Shown in pieces: positions 18,505 through 27,666 of a stretch of 64,000 nucleotides of DNA; positions within the stretch are counted from its first letter, which is position 1, and each line of letters opens with the position of its first letter. Under the pieces are notes generated by a model. That model was not told the origin of the DNA and searched no databases. It saw only the letters and a program-made list of their open reading frames with translations. Both the position numbers and the translations under genes were made by a program. The stretch comes from an uncultured Bacteroides sp. (GTDB lineage Bacteria; Bacteroidota; Bacteroidia; Cytophagales; Cyclobacteriaceae): assembly GCA_902168185.1 (NCBI GenBank), contig CABHOV010000046.1, forward strand, positions 806,001 through 870,000, given 5' to 3'.

Positions 18505-19362
18505 ATGAAGGTGATCGGAAATTACTGGGACGATGTATTTTTTGCTATCATCGTTTTCACAGTTGCAGTTATTATAGCGAGAGTGTTGCGTTTTGTTATT
18601 GGCCGCCTTGTAAAGGGTGCTTCCAATAAATTAAAGGTCGATCCCACCAAGTATAACTTTTTGAAGAACGCGGTAGAATTCATTGTCTACATGATCGCGC
18701 TTACCATCGTTTTCAATTCTATTCCTAAGTTAAAGAGCTATGGCACAGCGTTGTTTGCCGGTGCCGGTGTACTCGCTGCCATTGTCGGCTTCGCTTCTCA
18801 ATCTGCATTCTCGAATATAGTAAGCGGTATCTTTATTGTAATCTTCAGACCATTTAGTGTGGGTGATCGCGTACGGGTAGGCCAGCTTTATACAGGCGAT
18901 GTAGAAGATATAACGCTTCGCCATACGGTTATAAAAGATTTTGAAAACAGACGTATTGTTATACCCAACTCGGTGATCAGCAATGAAACGATTATTAACT
19001 CTACCCTCGCACATGAAAATCTTTGCGTTTTTATCGAGCTCGGGGTTTCGTTTGACACAGATGTAGACCAGGCGATGCGCATTTTACAGGAAGAGGTTAT
19101 GAAGCATCCGGACTGCATGGACAACCGGACGCATGAAGACATTGAAAGTGGAAATCCGCAGGTTGATGTTCGGTTGATTAACATTACAGAAACAGCGCTT
19201 CAGTTGCGTGCGTATGCCTGGGCAAAAGATCCATCTTCGGGATTTAACCTTAAATGTGATGTACTAAAAAGTATAAAGAGAAGATTTGATGATACCGGTA
19301 TTTCACTCGCCTATCCGCAGCGATTGATCTATATAAAAGAAAGCAATACGCTAAAAAGCTAA
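18505..19362 (+). CDS. MscS-family mechanosensitive channel
   Basis: Small mechanosensitive channel protein of the inner membrane that releases solutes on osmotic downshock. I use the ATG at 18505 (MKVIGNYWDDVFFAIIVF, 285 residues); a TTG at 18469 extends the frame by 12 codons but is a weaker start. Three membrane helices come first. The pore-lining TM3 then gives way to the signature GFASQSAFSNIVSGIFIVIF, and the beta domain begins at RPFSVGDRVRVGQLYTGDVE. A C-terminal alpha/beta domain completes it. The neighbour downstream, three bases after the stop, is CorA on the same strand, so the two ion channels are probably co-transcribed. Confidence 0.92.
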   Translation: MKVIGNYWDDVFFAIIVFTVAVIIARVLRFVIGRLVKGASNKLKVDPTKYNFLKNAVEFIVYMIALTIVFNSIPKLKSYGTALFAGAGVLAAIVGFASQSAFSNIVSGIFIVIFRPFSVGDRVRVGQLYTGDVEDITLRHTVIKDFENRRIVIPNSVISNETIINSTLAHENLCVFIELGVSFDTDVDQAMRILQEEVMKHPDCMDNRTHEDIESGNPQVDVRLINITETALQLRAYAWAKDPSSGFNLKCDVLKSIKRRFDDTGISLAYPQRLIYIKESNTLKS

Positions 19363-19365
19363 AGG

Positions 19366-20388
19366 ATGAATCCACAAAAACCATCTGATAATCATTCACC
19401 AACAGACTGCGAGATACTGGAGTTGATCTCTTATAATCGTGAGCTGCATGATAAATATACCGGCACAGACACAACGGTTGAAAGTATATTAAATAAAATT
19501 CAGCCCGATCGGGTAAACTGGATCAATGTTGATGGTTTGAATAATCAGGACCTCATTGAAAAAGTTCAAACCCACTTTTGCCTGCACTCTTTATTAATCG
19601 ATGATGTACTCAGCGATCAGCGTCCTAAAGCAGAAGAGTTTGATGACTATCTTTTCTTTACTTTAAAAATGCTATACCGCATTGACGGTACTGCCATTGA
19701 CTACGAACAGATCAGTTTTGTACTCGGTAAAAATTATCTCATCTCCTTCCAGGAAAAAGAAGGCGATTGGTTTGATGGATTTCGTGACCGGATCAGACTC
19801 GACCAGGGACGCGTCCGTAAAAAACAAGCCGACTATTTGTTATACCGCCTTATCGACATCATCGTTGACAATTACTATAATGTACTGGATCGCGTTGGCG
19901 ATCTGATCGATGAAACCGAAGAGACTGTTTACCAGAATCCCTCCACTCAAACATTCACTAAAATTCAGCATTTAAAAAAGGAACTTATATACTTGAGAAA
20001 GGCTCTGTTTCCTTTGCGGGATGCGCTGAGTAAAATCGTAAAGGGTGAATCTGATTTTGTGAAAGAAGAGAACATCCGTTTTTTCTCAGATGTATATGAA
20101 CATGTCATTCACCTTACCGATTCATTGGATACCTATAAAGATCTCGTTTCGAGTCTTACGGATATTCATATAAACGCGATGAACACCAAGATGAACGAAG
20201 TGATGAAGGTATTGACTGTAATCTCTACAATCTTCATTCCGTTAACGTTTATTGTAGGAGTGTATGGTATGAATTTCCACTATATGCCGGAGTTAGACTG
20301 GCGTTGGGGCTATTACAGTGTGTGGGGAGTAATGATTGTAATAGTGGTGGGAATGTTGGCGTTCTTCCGCCATAAAAAATGGTTCTAA
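19366..20388 (+). CDS. corA: CorA-family magnesium/cobalt transporter
   Basis: 340-residue Mg2+/Co2+ channel of the inner membrane, forming a pentamer with a cytoplasmic funnel. The diagnostic GMN motif is at residues 301-303 (GVYGMNFHYMPEL), between the two C-terminal helices (VISTIFIPLTFIVGVYG and YSVWGVMIVIVVGMLAFF). The N-terminal ~270 residues are the acidic/helical cytoplasmic domain (for example VNWINVDGLNNQDLIEKVQT). The start ATG lies three bases after the MscS stop. It is followed by an AT-rich perfect hairpin at 20394. Confidence 0.95.
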   Translation: MNPQKPSDNHSPTDCEILELISYNRELHDKYTGTDTTVESILNKIQPDRVNWINVDGLNNQDLIEKVQTHFCLHSLLIDDVLSDQRPKAEEFDDYLFFTLKMLYRIDGTAIDYEQISFVLGKNYLISFQEKEGDWFDGFRDRIRLDQGRVRKKQADYLLYRLIDIIVDNYYNVLDRVGDLIDETEETVYQNPSTQTFTKIQHLKKELIYLRKALFPLRDALSKIVKGESDFVKEENIRFFSDVYEHVIHLTDSLDTYKDLVSSLTDIHINAMNTKMNEVMKVLTVISTIFIPLTFIVGVYGMNFHYMPELDWRWGYYSVWGVMIVIVVGMLAFFRHKKWF

Positions 20389-20393
20389 CATCA

Positions 20394-20433
20394 ATATGTT
20401 GGTATATACTTTTGCAAGTATATACCAACATAT
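20394..20433. terminator. AT-rich perfect inverted repeat between convergent genes
   Basis: An 18-base arm (20394-20411) containing TTGGTATATACTT is exactly repeated in inverse at 20416-20433, with a four-base loop TTGC. It sits in the 55-base gap between corA (plus) and the lipoprotein gene (minus), the usual place for a two-way terminator, but lacks a GC-rich stem or T-run. A similar GTATATAC hairpin lies after kup (23592). Confidence 0.55.
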
Positions 20434-20443
20434 CAGCTATATA

Positions 20444-21190
20444 TTAGATTTTCTTTTCGAGCTCAGTGATCTTGTCCTGTGCTTCGTTCTTACCAAGAGA
20501 AAGTGCTTTCTTATAAAGCTCTATAGCTTCTTTGAATGTTTCTTTCTTTTTACGAGGTGCGAGTTTCGTACGGTTCGCAGCTTCTTCTACAGCCTGGCCT
20601 CTTGCAAAGTATGCATCAGCCTCCGTCATTTTACTTTGAATCATCAACTCCTGTACACGTGCTTCGATCAAAGCAAGCTCCTGAGTTTTTGTTTCGATCA
20701 TCGATTGCTTGTCGGCCAGTTCAGCTTCCTGCATGCTTACCGTTGTGATCAGGTTCTGATTCTCACTGCGGTATTTTTCAACTTGCTCTTGTAAAGCAGC
20801 AATCTCTTGCGTTTTGCCTTCAAGTTGTGCTCTCAGGTTTTTCAAAAGTTTAGCGTTGGCACTGTTGCTGGCTTTTGATGTAGCCAATGATTTTTCAAGA
20901 TCATCCAGTTTATGTTGTGTGTCTCTAACATAACCGTTGATGTCTTTCATGCGTGAAGTATAGTCTTCATACGTAGTTCCTTCTACCATGTTAACGCGGA
21001 GGAGTTGACGGCTGGCATCAATAGAGTCCATCAGTGTACCAACTTCGGTTAACGTTTGCGCCATCTTCTGGCTGGTCTCAAGTTCTACCTTGAGTGAGTC
21101 TACCTGCGACCGTAACGTATCTTTTTCTTTTGTGTCACAGCTGGCTATCAGGATAACGATAGGCAGGGCATAAGCGAGCTTTCTAATCAT
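20444..21190 (-). CDS. Coiled-coil lipoprotein of unknown role
   Basis: 248 residues starting at the ATG 21188-21190. A lipoprotein signal (MIRKLAYALPIVILIASCDT, lipid-anchored Cys18) leads into a long predicted coiled coil from about residue 20 to 190, rich in Leu/Glu/Lys/Gln heptads. A short TPR-like helical repeat follows at the end (KKKETFKEAIELYKKALSLG). The open frame continues 83 codons upstream but that part is unlikely to be translated. Envelope-anchored scaffolding is an inference from structure only; no named family is recognised. It is convergent with corA and divergent from kup. Confidence 0.82.
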   Translation of the reverse strand: MIRKLAYALPIVILIASCDTKEKDTLRSQVDSLKVELETSQKMAQTLTEVGTLMDSIDASRQLLRVNMVEGTTYEDYTSRMKDINGYVRDTQHKLDDLEKSLATSKASNSANAKLLKNLRAQLEGKTQEIAALQEQVEKYRSENQNLITTVSMQEAELADKQSMIETKTQELALIEARVQELMIQSKMTEADAYFARGQAVEEAANRTKLAPRKKKETFKEAIELYKKALSLGKNEAQDKITELEKKI

Positions 21191-21331
21191 AAATGATTTT
21201 TTTGAGGTTATGAAACAAAAATACGTTTGATTTCGCAGCCTTATCGTGGCACTATCACAAAATATTTTAGAACCGGCCAAATAGACATTAATTACGATGA
21301 TCAGCCTTCTCAACATTATTCGCTTTTCCTT

Positions 21332-21360
21332 TTTGTGATTGCTGGAAGGGGTTAACTTTG
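21332..21360 (+). promoter_or_regulatory. Bacteroidetes-type promoter upstream of kup
   Basis: A -33 element TTTG (21332-21335) and a -7 element TAACTTTG (21353-21360, exact TAnnTTTG) are separated by 17 bases, within the normal range. Transcription would start near 21367 and run through the gene remnant into kup, giving a leader of about 265 bases. Confidence 0.6.
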
Positions 21361-21419
21361 CGACCGTTTTGTTCACCTCGCCCATTATATTCATGCCCAC
21401 GTTATTAAACACGCGCACG

Positions 21420-21626
21420 CGGATTGCAGATCTGGGCAAGCCTCACTTTGTCATGATCTGTGGCAGATCAGGATTTTTTGCCTGGTTGGTATGGATGTTT
21501 ATTCACCTTGTTTCAATAATTGGTTTTAAAAATAAATTCTTTGTCCTCGCGAACTCGCCAATGCACAGCTTCACGAACGACAAGAGCAACAGATTAATCA
21601 TCGCGCGTCCAGAAGACGGCGTTTAA
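21420..21626 (+). pseudogene. C-terminal remnant of a type II NADH dehydrogenase (NDH-2)
   Basis: The plus-strand frame that ends at the TAA 21624-21626 reads RIADLGKPHF, then SGFFAWLVWMFIHLVSIIGF and KNKFFVL, and finishes DKSNRLIIARPEDGV. This is the membrane-binding C-terminal tail of Bacteroidetes NDH-2 flavoproteins, whose bodies (FAD and NADH domains, about 370 residues) are absent here. The middle (ANSPMHSFTND) looks damaged relative to the usual W-M-H-S-Y-F-T-Y-D pattern. The region upstream of 21420 does not continue the family in any frame I could see. The frame ends five bases before kup. It could also persist as a short membrane peptide if translated from the TTG at 21339. Confidence 0.65.
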
Positions 21627-21631
21627 TAACT

Positions 21632-23584
21632 ATGGCTGATTCAGCAGGTAAACATCTTACACCATTATCCGTAGGTGGTGTTCTGGTCTCTTTGGGAATT
21701 ATATACGGGGACATAGGAACTTCACCGTTGTATGTTTTCAAGGCGATTGTCGGGACGCAAACCATCAATGAAGATCTCGTTCTCGGAGGACTCTCGTGTG
21801 TCTTTTGGACGCTCACGCTCATCACCACACTTAAATATGTATACCTGGCACTCAATGCCGACAACAAAGGTGAAGGAGGTATATTTGCTTTGTATGCACT
21901 CGTAAGAAGGTATAAAGCAGGCTGGGTAATTTTTCCCGCAGTGATTGGATGTTGTACCTTGATCGCGGATGGTTTTATCACTCCCGCCATCAGTGTGTCG
22001 TCTGCTATAGAAGGATTGCGTATTCTGAATCCGGAAATACCGACCGTATCGATCGTTATAGCGATCATGATCGCGCTCTTTGTATTCCAGCAATTCGGAA
22101 CCAGCGTGGTTGGAAAAACTTTCGGCCCGATCATGACAATCTGGTTTCTGGCTATCGCTGTATTCGGTATACTTCAATTCTACGATCACCCACAGATCTT
22201 CCGCGCATTGAATCCTTACTATGCGTATCACCTCATCGTTGAATACCCGAAAGGTTTCTGGTTGCTCGGTGCAGTTTTTCTTTGCACTACGGGAGCAGAA
22301 GCTTTATACTCTGACTTAGGCCATTGTGGAAAAGACAATATACGTGTAGGCTGGGCCTATGTTAAAATAGCATTGCTCTGTAACTACTTTGGACAGGGAG
22401 CATGGTTGCTCGACCACCAGGGCGCTACACTAGGAAACAAGATTCCATTCTATGCGATCATCCCGGAGGAGTTCCTGATCTTCGGAATTATCATTGCTAC
22501 CATGGCAGCTGTTATTGCCAGCCAGGCGTTGATCTCCGGAACATTTACGTTGGTGAACGAAGCGATGAAGCTGAAGCTTTGGCCTTCGACCCGCGTTCGC
22601 TACCCAAGCCAGATAAAGGGCCAGATATATATACCTGCTATCAACTGGATCTTGTTGGCCGGATGTATAGCAGTGGTTCTCATGTTCCGTGAATCAGCAA
22701 AAATGGAAGGTGCTTACGGTCTCGCGATCATGATCAACATGTTGATGACGACTTCGCTGTTGGTATTCTATTTCATGACCGCGAAGAAATCCATGTTCCG
22801 ATCGTCAGGGCTTGCCGTACTCTTCTTTTCATTGGAGGGCATGTTCCTCGTATCGAACCTTGACAAGTTTCAACATGGTGGCTGGTTTACATTCCTGATC
22901 GCAGTGTTGTTCTTTATTATGATGTATGTATTGCTTCACGCACGATGGCTGCGCGAACGTCATACAGAGTTTGTGGATTTAAAACATTATGTGGGCATGA
23001 TCCAGGATCTTCAGGCGGATACCACCGTACCGAAAGAAGCGAGTAACCTGGTATATCTTGCGATGGCCGACAGCAAGCGCTATATAGACTCAAACATTAT
23101 ATACTCTATCTTCAAGAAAAGACCGAAGCGGGCAGATGTATTCTGGTTTGTACACGTAGATACAGTCGATAGTCCTTTCACTAGTAAATATGTAGTGGAT
23201 ACGATTATACCAAAGCGCTGCTTTTTTGTACGGATCAAACTTGGATTCAAAACCAACCACAGAGTAAATCTTCTATTCAACAAGATCATTCATGAGATGG
23301 CCGATGCCGGTGAGATTGATCTTACCAGCTCCTATCCTTCCCTGCACAAGTATAGCATGATGGCTGACTTTAAGTTCATCATCCTGCACTCATGGGCTTC
23401 CTCCGACAGTGAGATTTCTTCCTTCGATCGACTGATTATACAAGGCTATAGATTACTAAAAGAATATAGCCTGAGTACGGAAGAATTGTACGGTATAGAA
23501 GCCGCCAACCTGGAAGTGGAGAAAGTACCGATACAGGTAGGACCACAGGCCCGCGTGAAAATCAAACGCGAACGCGAAGACTAA
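21632..23584 (+). CDS. kup: Kup-family potassium uptake transporter
   Basis: 650-residue K+ (H+ symport) transporter of the inner membrane. The family opener GDIGTSPLY is at residues 26-34, with about 12 membrane helices over the first ~430 residues (ALFVFQQFGTSVVGKTFGPI and LTTGAEALYSDLGHCGK-like segments are typical) and a ~200-residue cytoplasmic tail. Length matches bacterial Kup. The ATG follows the NDH-2 remnant stop by five bases and the upstream promoter probably serves it. It is convergent with hrpB, with a hairpin between them. Regulation by the long leader is possible but unproven. Confidence 0.95.
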   Translation: MADSAGKHLTPLSVGGVLVSLGIIYGDIGTSPLYVFKAIVGTQTINEDLVLGGLSCVFWTLTLITTLKYVYLALNADNKGEGGIFALYALVRRYKAGWVIFPAVIGCCTLIADGFITPAISVSSAIEGLRILNPEIPTVSIVIAIMIALFVFQQFGTSVVGKTFGPIMTIWFLAIAVFGILQFYDHPQIFRALNPYYAYHLIVEYPKGFWLLGAVFLCTTGAEALYSDLGHCGKDNIRVGWAYVKIALLCNYFGQGAWLLDHQGATLGNKIPFYAIIPEEFLIFGIIIATMAAVIASQALISGTFTLVNEAMKLKLWPSTRVRYPSQIKGQIYIPAINWILLAGCIAVVLMFRESAKMEGAYGLAIMINMLMTTSLLVFYFMTAKKSMFRSSGLAVLFFSLEGMFLVSNLDKFQHGGWFTFLIAVLFFIMMYVLLHARWLRERHTEFVDLKHYVGMIQDLQADTTVPKEASNLVYLAMADSKRYIDSNIIYSIFKKRPKRADVFWFVHVDTVDSPFTSKYVVDTIIPKRCFFVRIKLGFKTNHRVNLLFNKIIHEMADAGEIDLTSSYPSLHKYSMMADFKFIILHSWASSDSEISSFDRLIIQGYRLLKEYSLSTEELYGIEAANLEVEKVPIQVGPQARVKIKRERED

Positions 23585-23591
23585 ATTTTAT

Positions 23592-23627
23592 AGGTATATG
23601 TTTACACCAAGCTGTAGACATATACCT
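23592..23627. terminator. AT-rich hairpin between kup and hrpB
   Basis: Arms AGGTATATGTTTACA (23592-23606) and TGTAGACATATACCT (23613-23627) pair over 15 bases with one G-U, loop CCAAGC. It starts eight bases after the kup stop and lies in the convergent gap to hrpB, so it probably terminates one or both transcripts. It resembles the 20394 hairpin in its GGTATAT core. Confidence 0.55.
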
Positions 23628-23651
23628 CTATATCATATTCTATAAATAAAT

Positions 23652-26120
23652 TTACGTTCTTCTCTTGGCACCTCGTACAGCTTCTGCTGTCCAGGGATCT
23701 TCCGGCCAGTGATGCTTCGGATATCGCATACGAAGTTGCTTCCGTACTTCATGATAGGTTGTCTGCCAGAAACTTTTCAAATCCTGTGTTACCTGAACAG
23801 GTTTATAGCCGGGTGAAAGTAAATGTAGCAATACCTTTGTACGTCCTTCATTGATCACGGGCGTTTCCAACAAGCCAAACATTTCCTGTAAACGTACCTC
23901 CATAATCGGAGCACGCCCGTCTTCAAAGTATTGCACCTGAATTAACGAACCACTGGGGACCTTGACCTTTACAGGAGCCAGTGTATCTAATATACTACTC
24001 AACTCCCACGGCAATAACGATGGAAGAATTCCGTTCCAGTCCAATCGCTGCAGTTCACTTAGTCTGGTGATGTTTGTAAGGAAGGGAGCCAACCATACGG
24101 CTACTGTTTCCAATAATTTTTCTTCTCTCACATTCGGCCACGCTTCTTCGGGGCGCCATTGCTTTATACTGTTTACACGTGCCTGCCATTCCTGTTGTGC
24201 CTCGCCCCAGCCAATGGCTTTTAATCCTTTCGATCGGATCATTGTGCAGAGTACATCAACGCGTTCATCTTCCGGTATAGCACTCAACGGTTTACTCTCC
24301 AGCACCAGGTTACCAACGCGCTTTTCAAGTACACCGACTACTATATTTCGTTCATCATCCCAGCGAACCACTTTCTGTTCACGCGCAAGCGCTGTTAAAT
24401 CGTGTACATGTAACGAAGCCGCGAGAAAGATTTTTCCTTCACCGCTTCCGGCATCAAGCTGCGCTGCACAAAGCCACGACTCGCGCATAAGCGGATCATG
24501 CTCCTGCAATTTTACAATTCTTCCGTTCGCTAATTTATAGCGCTCGCTATGTTTACCTTGTTGCTGCGCAATCCGCTCCGGGTATGCTGCTACTAGCAAC
24601 CGTCCTACATCGGTATCTTTTGGAATGGTATCATCCTTTTCAACTTTCAGAATCTTTCGCCAGTTATGCGCCAACCGCTCGATGCGTTCAAGTATAGCAC
24701 GGTCAGCAAAAAATCGTTCACCCTTTCTCCATTTGCGTAATGCTTCTACGCGTAACGCTACATCTGCTCCCGATTCTTTTGCAAGGGGATCACGCTCTTC
24801 CAGAATTGCCGCTATATCTGTTGCCAGCGATGTGAGCTGTGCCCCGGACGCTGCCAACAACAGGTGGGCTATACGCGGATGTGTCGGAAGCTTCAGCATT
24901 TCTTTGCCTCGCGCGGTAATCATGCCGTTGTCGATCGCTTCAAGCTGTTGCAATAGTTCTTTCGCCTGGTTAACGGTGCCTGCGGGTGGCACCGTGATCC
25001 ACGTTAAGTCACGGGTATCTTTTACACCCCATTGTCCTAACTCCAACATAAGCGGTGCAAGATCTGCTTCCAGAATTTCCGGTGTACGATTGGACACTAA
25101 AGTTGCTTGCACCGATTCACTCCACAACCTATAGCAAACTCCGGGTGCTAACCTGCCTGCACGACCAGCACGCTGATCGGCAGCGTCTTTTGTTACACGT
25201 ACAGTATCCAGTCGGGTAAGACCGCTGCGCGGATCAAATTTAGGAACACGCGATAAACCACTATCAATCACCACGCGAATGCCTTCAATGGTAAGAGACG
25301 TCTCCGCTATAGATGTAGCGATCACAATCTTTCTTCTTCCTTGTGGATGAGGAAGTATAGCTTCCTGCTGCTTTTGAAAAGGCAGATCGCCATAGAGTGG
25401 ATGAAGACTTGCATTCACACCTTCTTCCTCCAACTGGTGGAGTACACGCACAATTTCGCCAGCACCGGGAAGGAAAACCAAAACGTCACCTTCCTCTTCA
25501 CGCAATGCTTTCTGGATCGCCTTTACCATGCGCACGGTAACGGGTATATATACATCATCACCCAGGTATTGTATCGTTACGGGATATTGTTTTCCATGCG
25601 ATGTAACAATCGGTGCCCGCAGTAAACCTGAAAGATGTTCACCATCCAGCGTTGCTGACATAATGAGAATTCGAAGATCATCACGCAAAAGTTGTTGTGC
25701 CTGAAGACACAACGCCAAGGCCAGATCAGCATGGAGACTGCGTTCATGAAATTCATCAAAAATCACAAGACCGGCATCTTCTAAACTATTATCCGATTGC
25801 AACATGCGGGTAAGAATTCCCTCCGTTACAACTTCCACTTTTGTTTGCTTGCCTACGCGCGATTCAAACCGTACGCGATATCCAATCCTCTCCCCTATAT
25901 CTTCCTGTAATATACTTGCCATCCGCTGTGCTACAGATTTAGCCGCAAGTCTCCGGGGCTCCAGCATCAGAATCTTTTTCCCTTCAAGCCAGGGTTCATT
26001 CATCAACTCCAGGGGAAGTACCGTTGACTTACCTGCTCCGGGTGGAGCTTGCAGGATCACGACATTAGTTTCTGCCAGCTTCGTTTTTAACGTGGATAAT
26101 ATATCGAGAACAGGATACAT
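23652..26120 (-). CDS. hrpB: ATP-dependent helicase HrpB
   Basis: 822-residue DEAH-box RNA-type helicase of the HrpB family. Motif I is APPGAGKS (residues 25-32), motif II DEFH (122-125), motif III SATLD (155-159), and motif VI QRAGRAGR lies near residue 313. The conserved HrpB-specific C-terminal domain is present (YRLWSE, LTWITVPPAG, then the ending RYPKHHWPEDPWTAEAVRGA). Substrate and role in the cell are not well established for the family. The gene follows the ceramidase-like gene by 46 bases on the same strand and may share its transcript; the end faces kup. Confidence 0.95.
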   Translation of the reverse strand: MYPVLDILSTLKTKLAETNVVILQAPPGAGKSTVLPLELMNEPWLEGKKILMLEPRRLAAKSVAQRMASILQEDIGERIGYRVRFESRVGKQTKVEVVTEGILTRMLQSDNSLEDAGLVIFDEFHERSLHADLALALCLQAQQLLRDDLRILIMSATLDGEHLSGLLRAPIVTSHGKQYPVTIQYLGDDVYIPVTVRMVKAIQKALREEEGDVLVFLPGAGEIVRVLHQLEEEGVNASLHPLYGDLPFQKQQEAILPHPQGRRKIVIATSIAETSLTIEGIRVVIDSGLSRVPKFDPRSGLTRLDTVRVTKDAADQRAGRAGRLAPGVCYRLWSESVQATLVSNRTPEILEADLAPLMLELGQWGVKDTRDLTWITVPPAGTVNQAKELLQQLEAIDNGMITARGKEMLKLPTHPRIAHLLLAASGAQLTSLATDIAAILEERDPLAKESGADVALRVEALRKWRKGERFFADRAILERIERLAHNWRKILKVEKDDTIPKDTDVGRLLVAAYPERIAQQQGKHSERYKLANGRIVKLQEHDPLMRESWLCAAQLDAGSGEGKIFLAASLHVHDLTALAREQKVVRWDDERNIVVGVLEKRVGNLVLESKPLSAIPEDERVDVLCTMIRSKGLKAIGWGEAQQEWQARVNSIKQWRPEEAWPNVREEKLLETVAVWLAPFLTNITRLSELQRLDWNGILPSLLPWELSSILDTLAPVKVKVPSGSLIQVQYFEDGRAPIMEVRLQEMFGLLETPVINEGRTKVLLHLLSPGYKPVQVTQDLKSFWQTTYHEVRKQLRMRYPKHHWPEDPWTAEAVRGAKRRT

Positions 26121-26166
26121 GTATATATCTAAAAGTTACAGCTGGTATAATTAGGATTAAGATGCG

Positions 26167-27558
26167 CTATCGTGTACCGCCCGGGTAAACGTCCTCTCCA
26201 TCCAGCGCGTCTATAAGTTTATGGATGCATTTGGTTATATAGGCTCCGTTACCGGGACCATACCAGTTCATGAGGCGCGTTTCATAATGATCACGATCGT
26301 AGTACTGATCTGCCGTGATATAGCCTATATATCCACCGTTGAAACTGGTTACCATCACGCTGATGTTTCTCTTCGCAGCAAGCGAATCCAGTGATGCTGT
26401 GAGCGCTCCGGAGTAATCGCAGGGTGTGCCGATCATCACTATATCTCCCAGGCGCAAAGCTGTCAGGTAAGTGGGATATTTACCAAAGGCTGCATTGAAC
26501 AACCACGGGCGAATCTGCCAGTCCTTGGCAATTTTAGCCTCCGGTGAAGGAAGCTCTAACGGAACGCGAATCATCAGTAAAGTGGAGTCCGTTACCGGCT
26601 TAAGTTCATGATGTCGTGCTATATATTTAGTCTTCAATTCATTCGCCATCCACACCAGGCAAGGCTTTCCGTACTCGGGTGGATTTGCTTTTTGACTTCC
26701 CACAGCACCTGCCATAAACATCGCGAAGCTATAGCCCGAGGCTTCCATCTCATCAACAAGTTCACCAGGATAGTCACGGGAGAGTTCGAGGTCGCGTGAA
26801 AATAAACAGGTAGCATGTGCAGTATAGCTCATCAACAAAAATTTAGAGCTGTCGCTGCGATGTATTTCGATCACCCGAAGTAATGAATCTATACCTCCTG
26901 TTTTGATCAGTCTGTTCCGCACAGCGGTCGGCACAGGTATAGCTCCCTTCCGGATAGTACCCGGTACCATATTCATGGAAGCACGCTCTATACTTTGCTT
27001 GATCTTGTCAACAATTAAATGGACTATCGAATCTTCATAGCTTCCGAATAGTATACCGGTTGCTTTCTCTCCCCAATTCCCAATGCTGTTATGTGTGTGG
27101 ACGGCACCGAGGTATGTATTATTTATAGTGAAGCCTACCTCGGGCAGTTCTTTCTCCAGTAACTCCGTTACCGTTGGAGGTATGATTAATAAATCAGCAC
27201 TCACAATCGCGACACGCTGTGAACCATTATCCACAACTAGCGTGCGTATATAAACTGAATCGTGAACGGCAGTATATACTTTACCAAACCGGTTGCCATA
27301 GCCTGCCAACGCTGTTGGATGCGCAGGCGTTATATTCTCCTTGGCGAAACCAAACGAAAAACCTTTTGTACTGCGAACAAATTCCGGGTGAAGACTATCG
27401 AGTCTGCTCATCATAGCAGCATACTCCGGTTTTTCCTGTATGGGTTTACGTTTCAACGGAACCACGCTCACGGCAACGAAAAGAAGTATCAAGCCGATCA
27501 CGGAAGCCAGGACTATTACGGTAATACGCAAAATCTTTTTCAACGCCATAAGCCGCAA
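26167..27558 (-). CDS. Neutral/alkaline ceramidase-like membrane-anchored protein
   Basis: 463 residues. A single N-terminal helix (ILRITVIVLASVIGLILLFVAV) anchors it; no cleavage site is obvious. The rest follows the neutral ceramidase N-terminal fold, with KENITPAHPTALAGYGNR, VDNGSQRVAIVSADLLIIPP and the metal-site-like GAVHTHNSIGNWGEK, all typical. The family includes true ceramidases that cleave the N-acyl bond of ceramide, but many bacterial members of this shorter form are untested, so substrate is uncertain. Bacteroidetes make sphingolipids, which makes a sphingolipid or lipid hydrolase role plausible. The start could be the internal ATG two codons later (MALKKI). HrpB follows 46 bases downstream. 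Confidence 0.78.
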   Translation of the reverse strand: MRLMALKKILRITVIVLASVIGLILLFVAVSVVPLKRKPIQEKPEYAAMMSRLDSLHPEFVRSTKGFSFGFAKENITPAHPTALAGYGNRFGKVYTAVHDSVYIRTLVVDNGSQRVAIVSADLLIIPPTVTELLEKELPEVGFTINNTYLGAVHTHNSIGNWGEKATGILFGSYEDSIVHLIVDKIKQSIERASMNMVPGTIRKGAIPVPTAVRNRLIKTGGIDSLLRVIEIHRSDSSKFLLMSYTAHATCLFSRDLELSRDYPGELVDEMEASGYSFAMFMAGAVGSQKANPPEYGKPCLVWMANELKTKYIARHHELKPVTDSTLLMIRVPLELPSPEAKIAKDWQIRPWLFNAAFGKYPTYLTALRLGDIVMIGTPCDYSGALTASLDSLAAKRNISVMVTSFNGGYIGYITADQYYDRDHYETRLMNWYGPGNGAYITKCIHKLIDALDGEDVYPGGTR

Positions 27559-27666
27559 GATACTGATTCTATCCGCAAGGTTAATATGTTTATGGTTTGA
27601 AGAATTTGTGACCGGAAAGAAAATCCGTGATCAGGTTACTATATACGTGTGCAGAAAAGCAAGTCG

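Larger units (their letters stand above)
21191..21631. other. 441-base divergent region: kup promoter plus gene remnant
   Basis: No intact gene is present. From left to right it holds the AT-rich leader of the lipoprotein gene (21191-21300), a good plus-strand promoter (21332-21360) and a remnant of a type II NADH dehydrogenase C-terminus (21420-21626) in the leader of kup. Confidence 0.7.

Noticed and set aside
21598-22134. 178-residue open frame antisense to kup
   Set aside because: It lies inside kup, which is a complete transporter with the expected motifs; the opposite frame has no recognisable domain.
23962-24540. 192-residue frame opposite hrpB
   Set aside because: Shadow of hrpB; Cys/Ser-rich translation of the antisense strand with no domain and no promoter.
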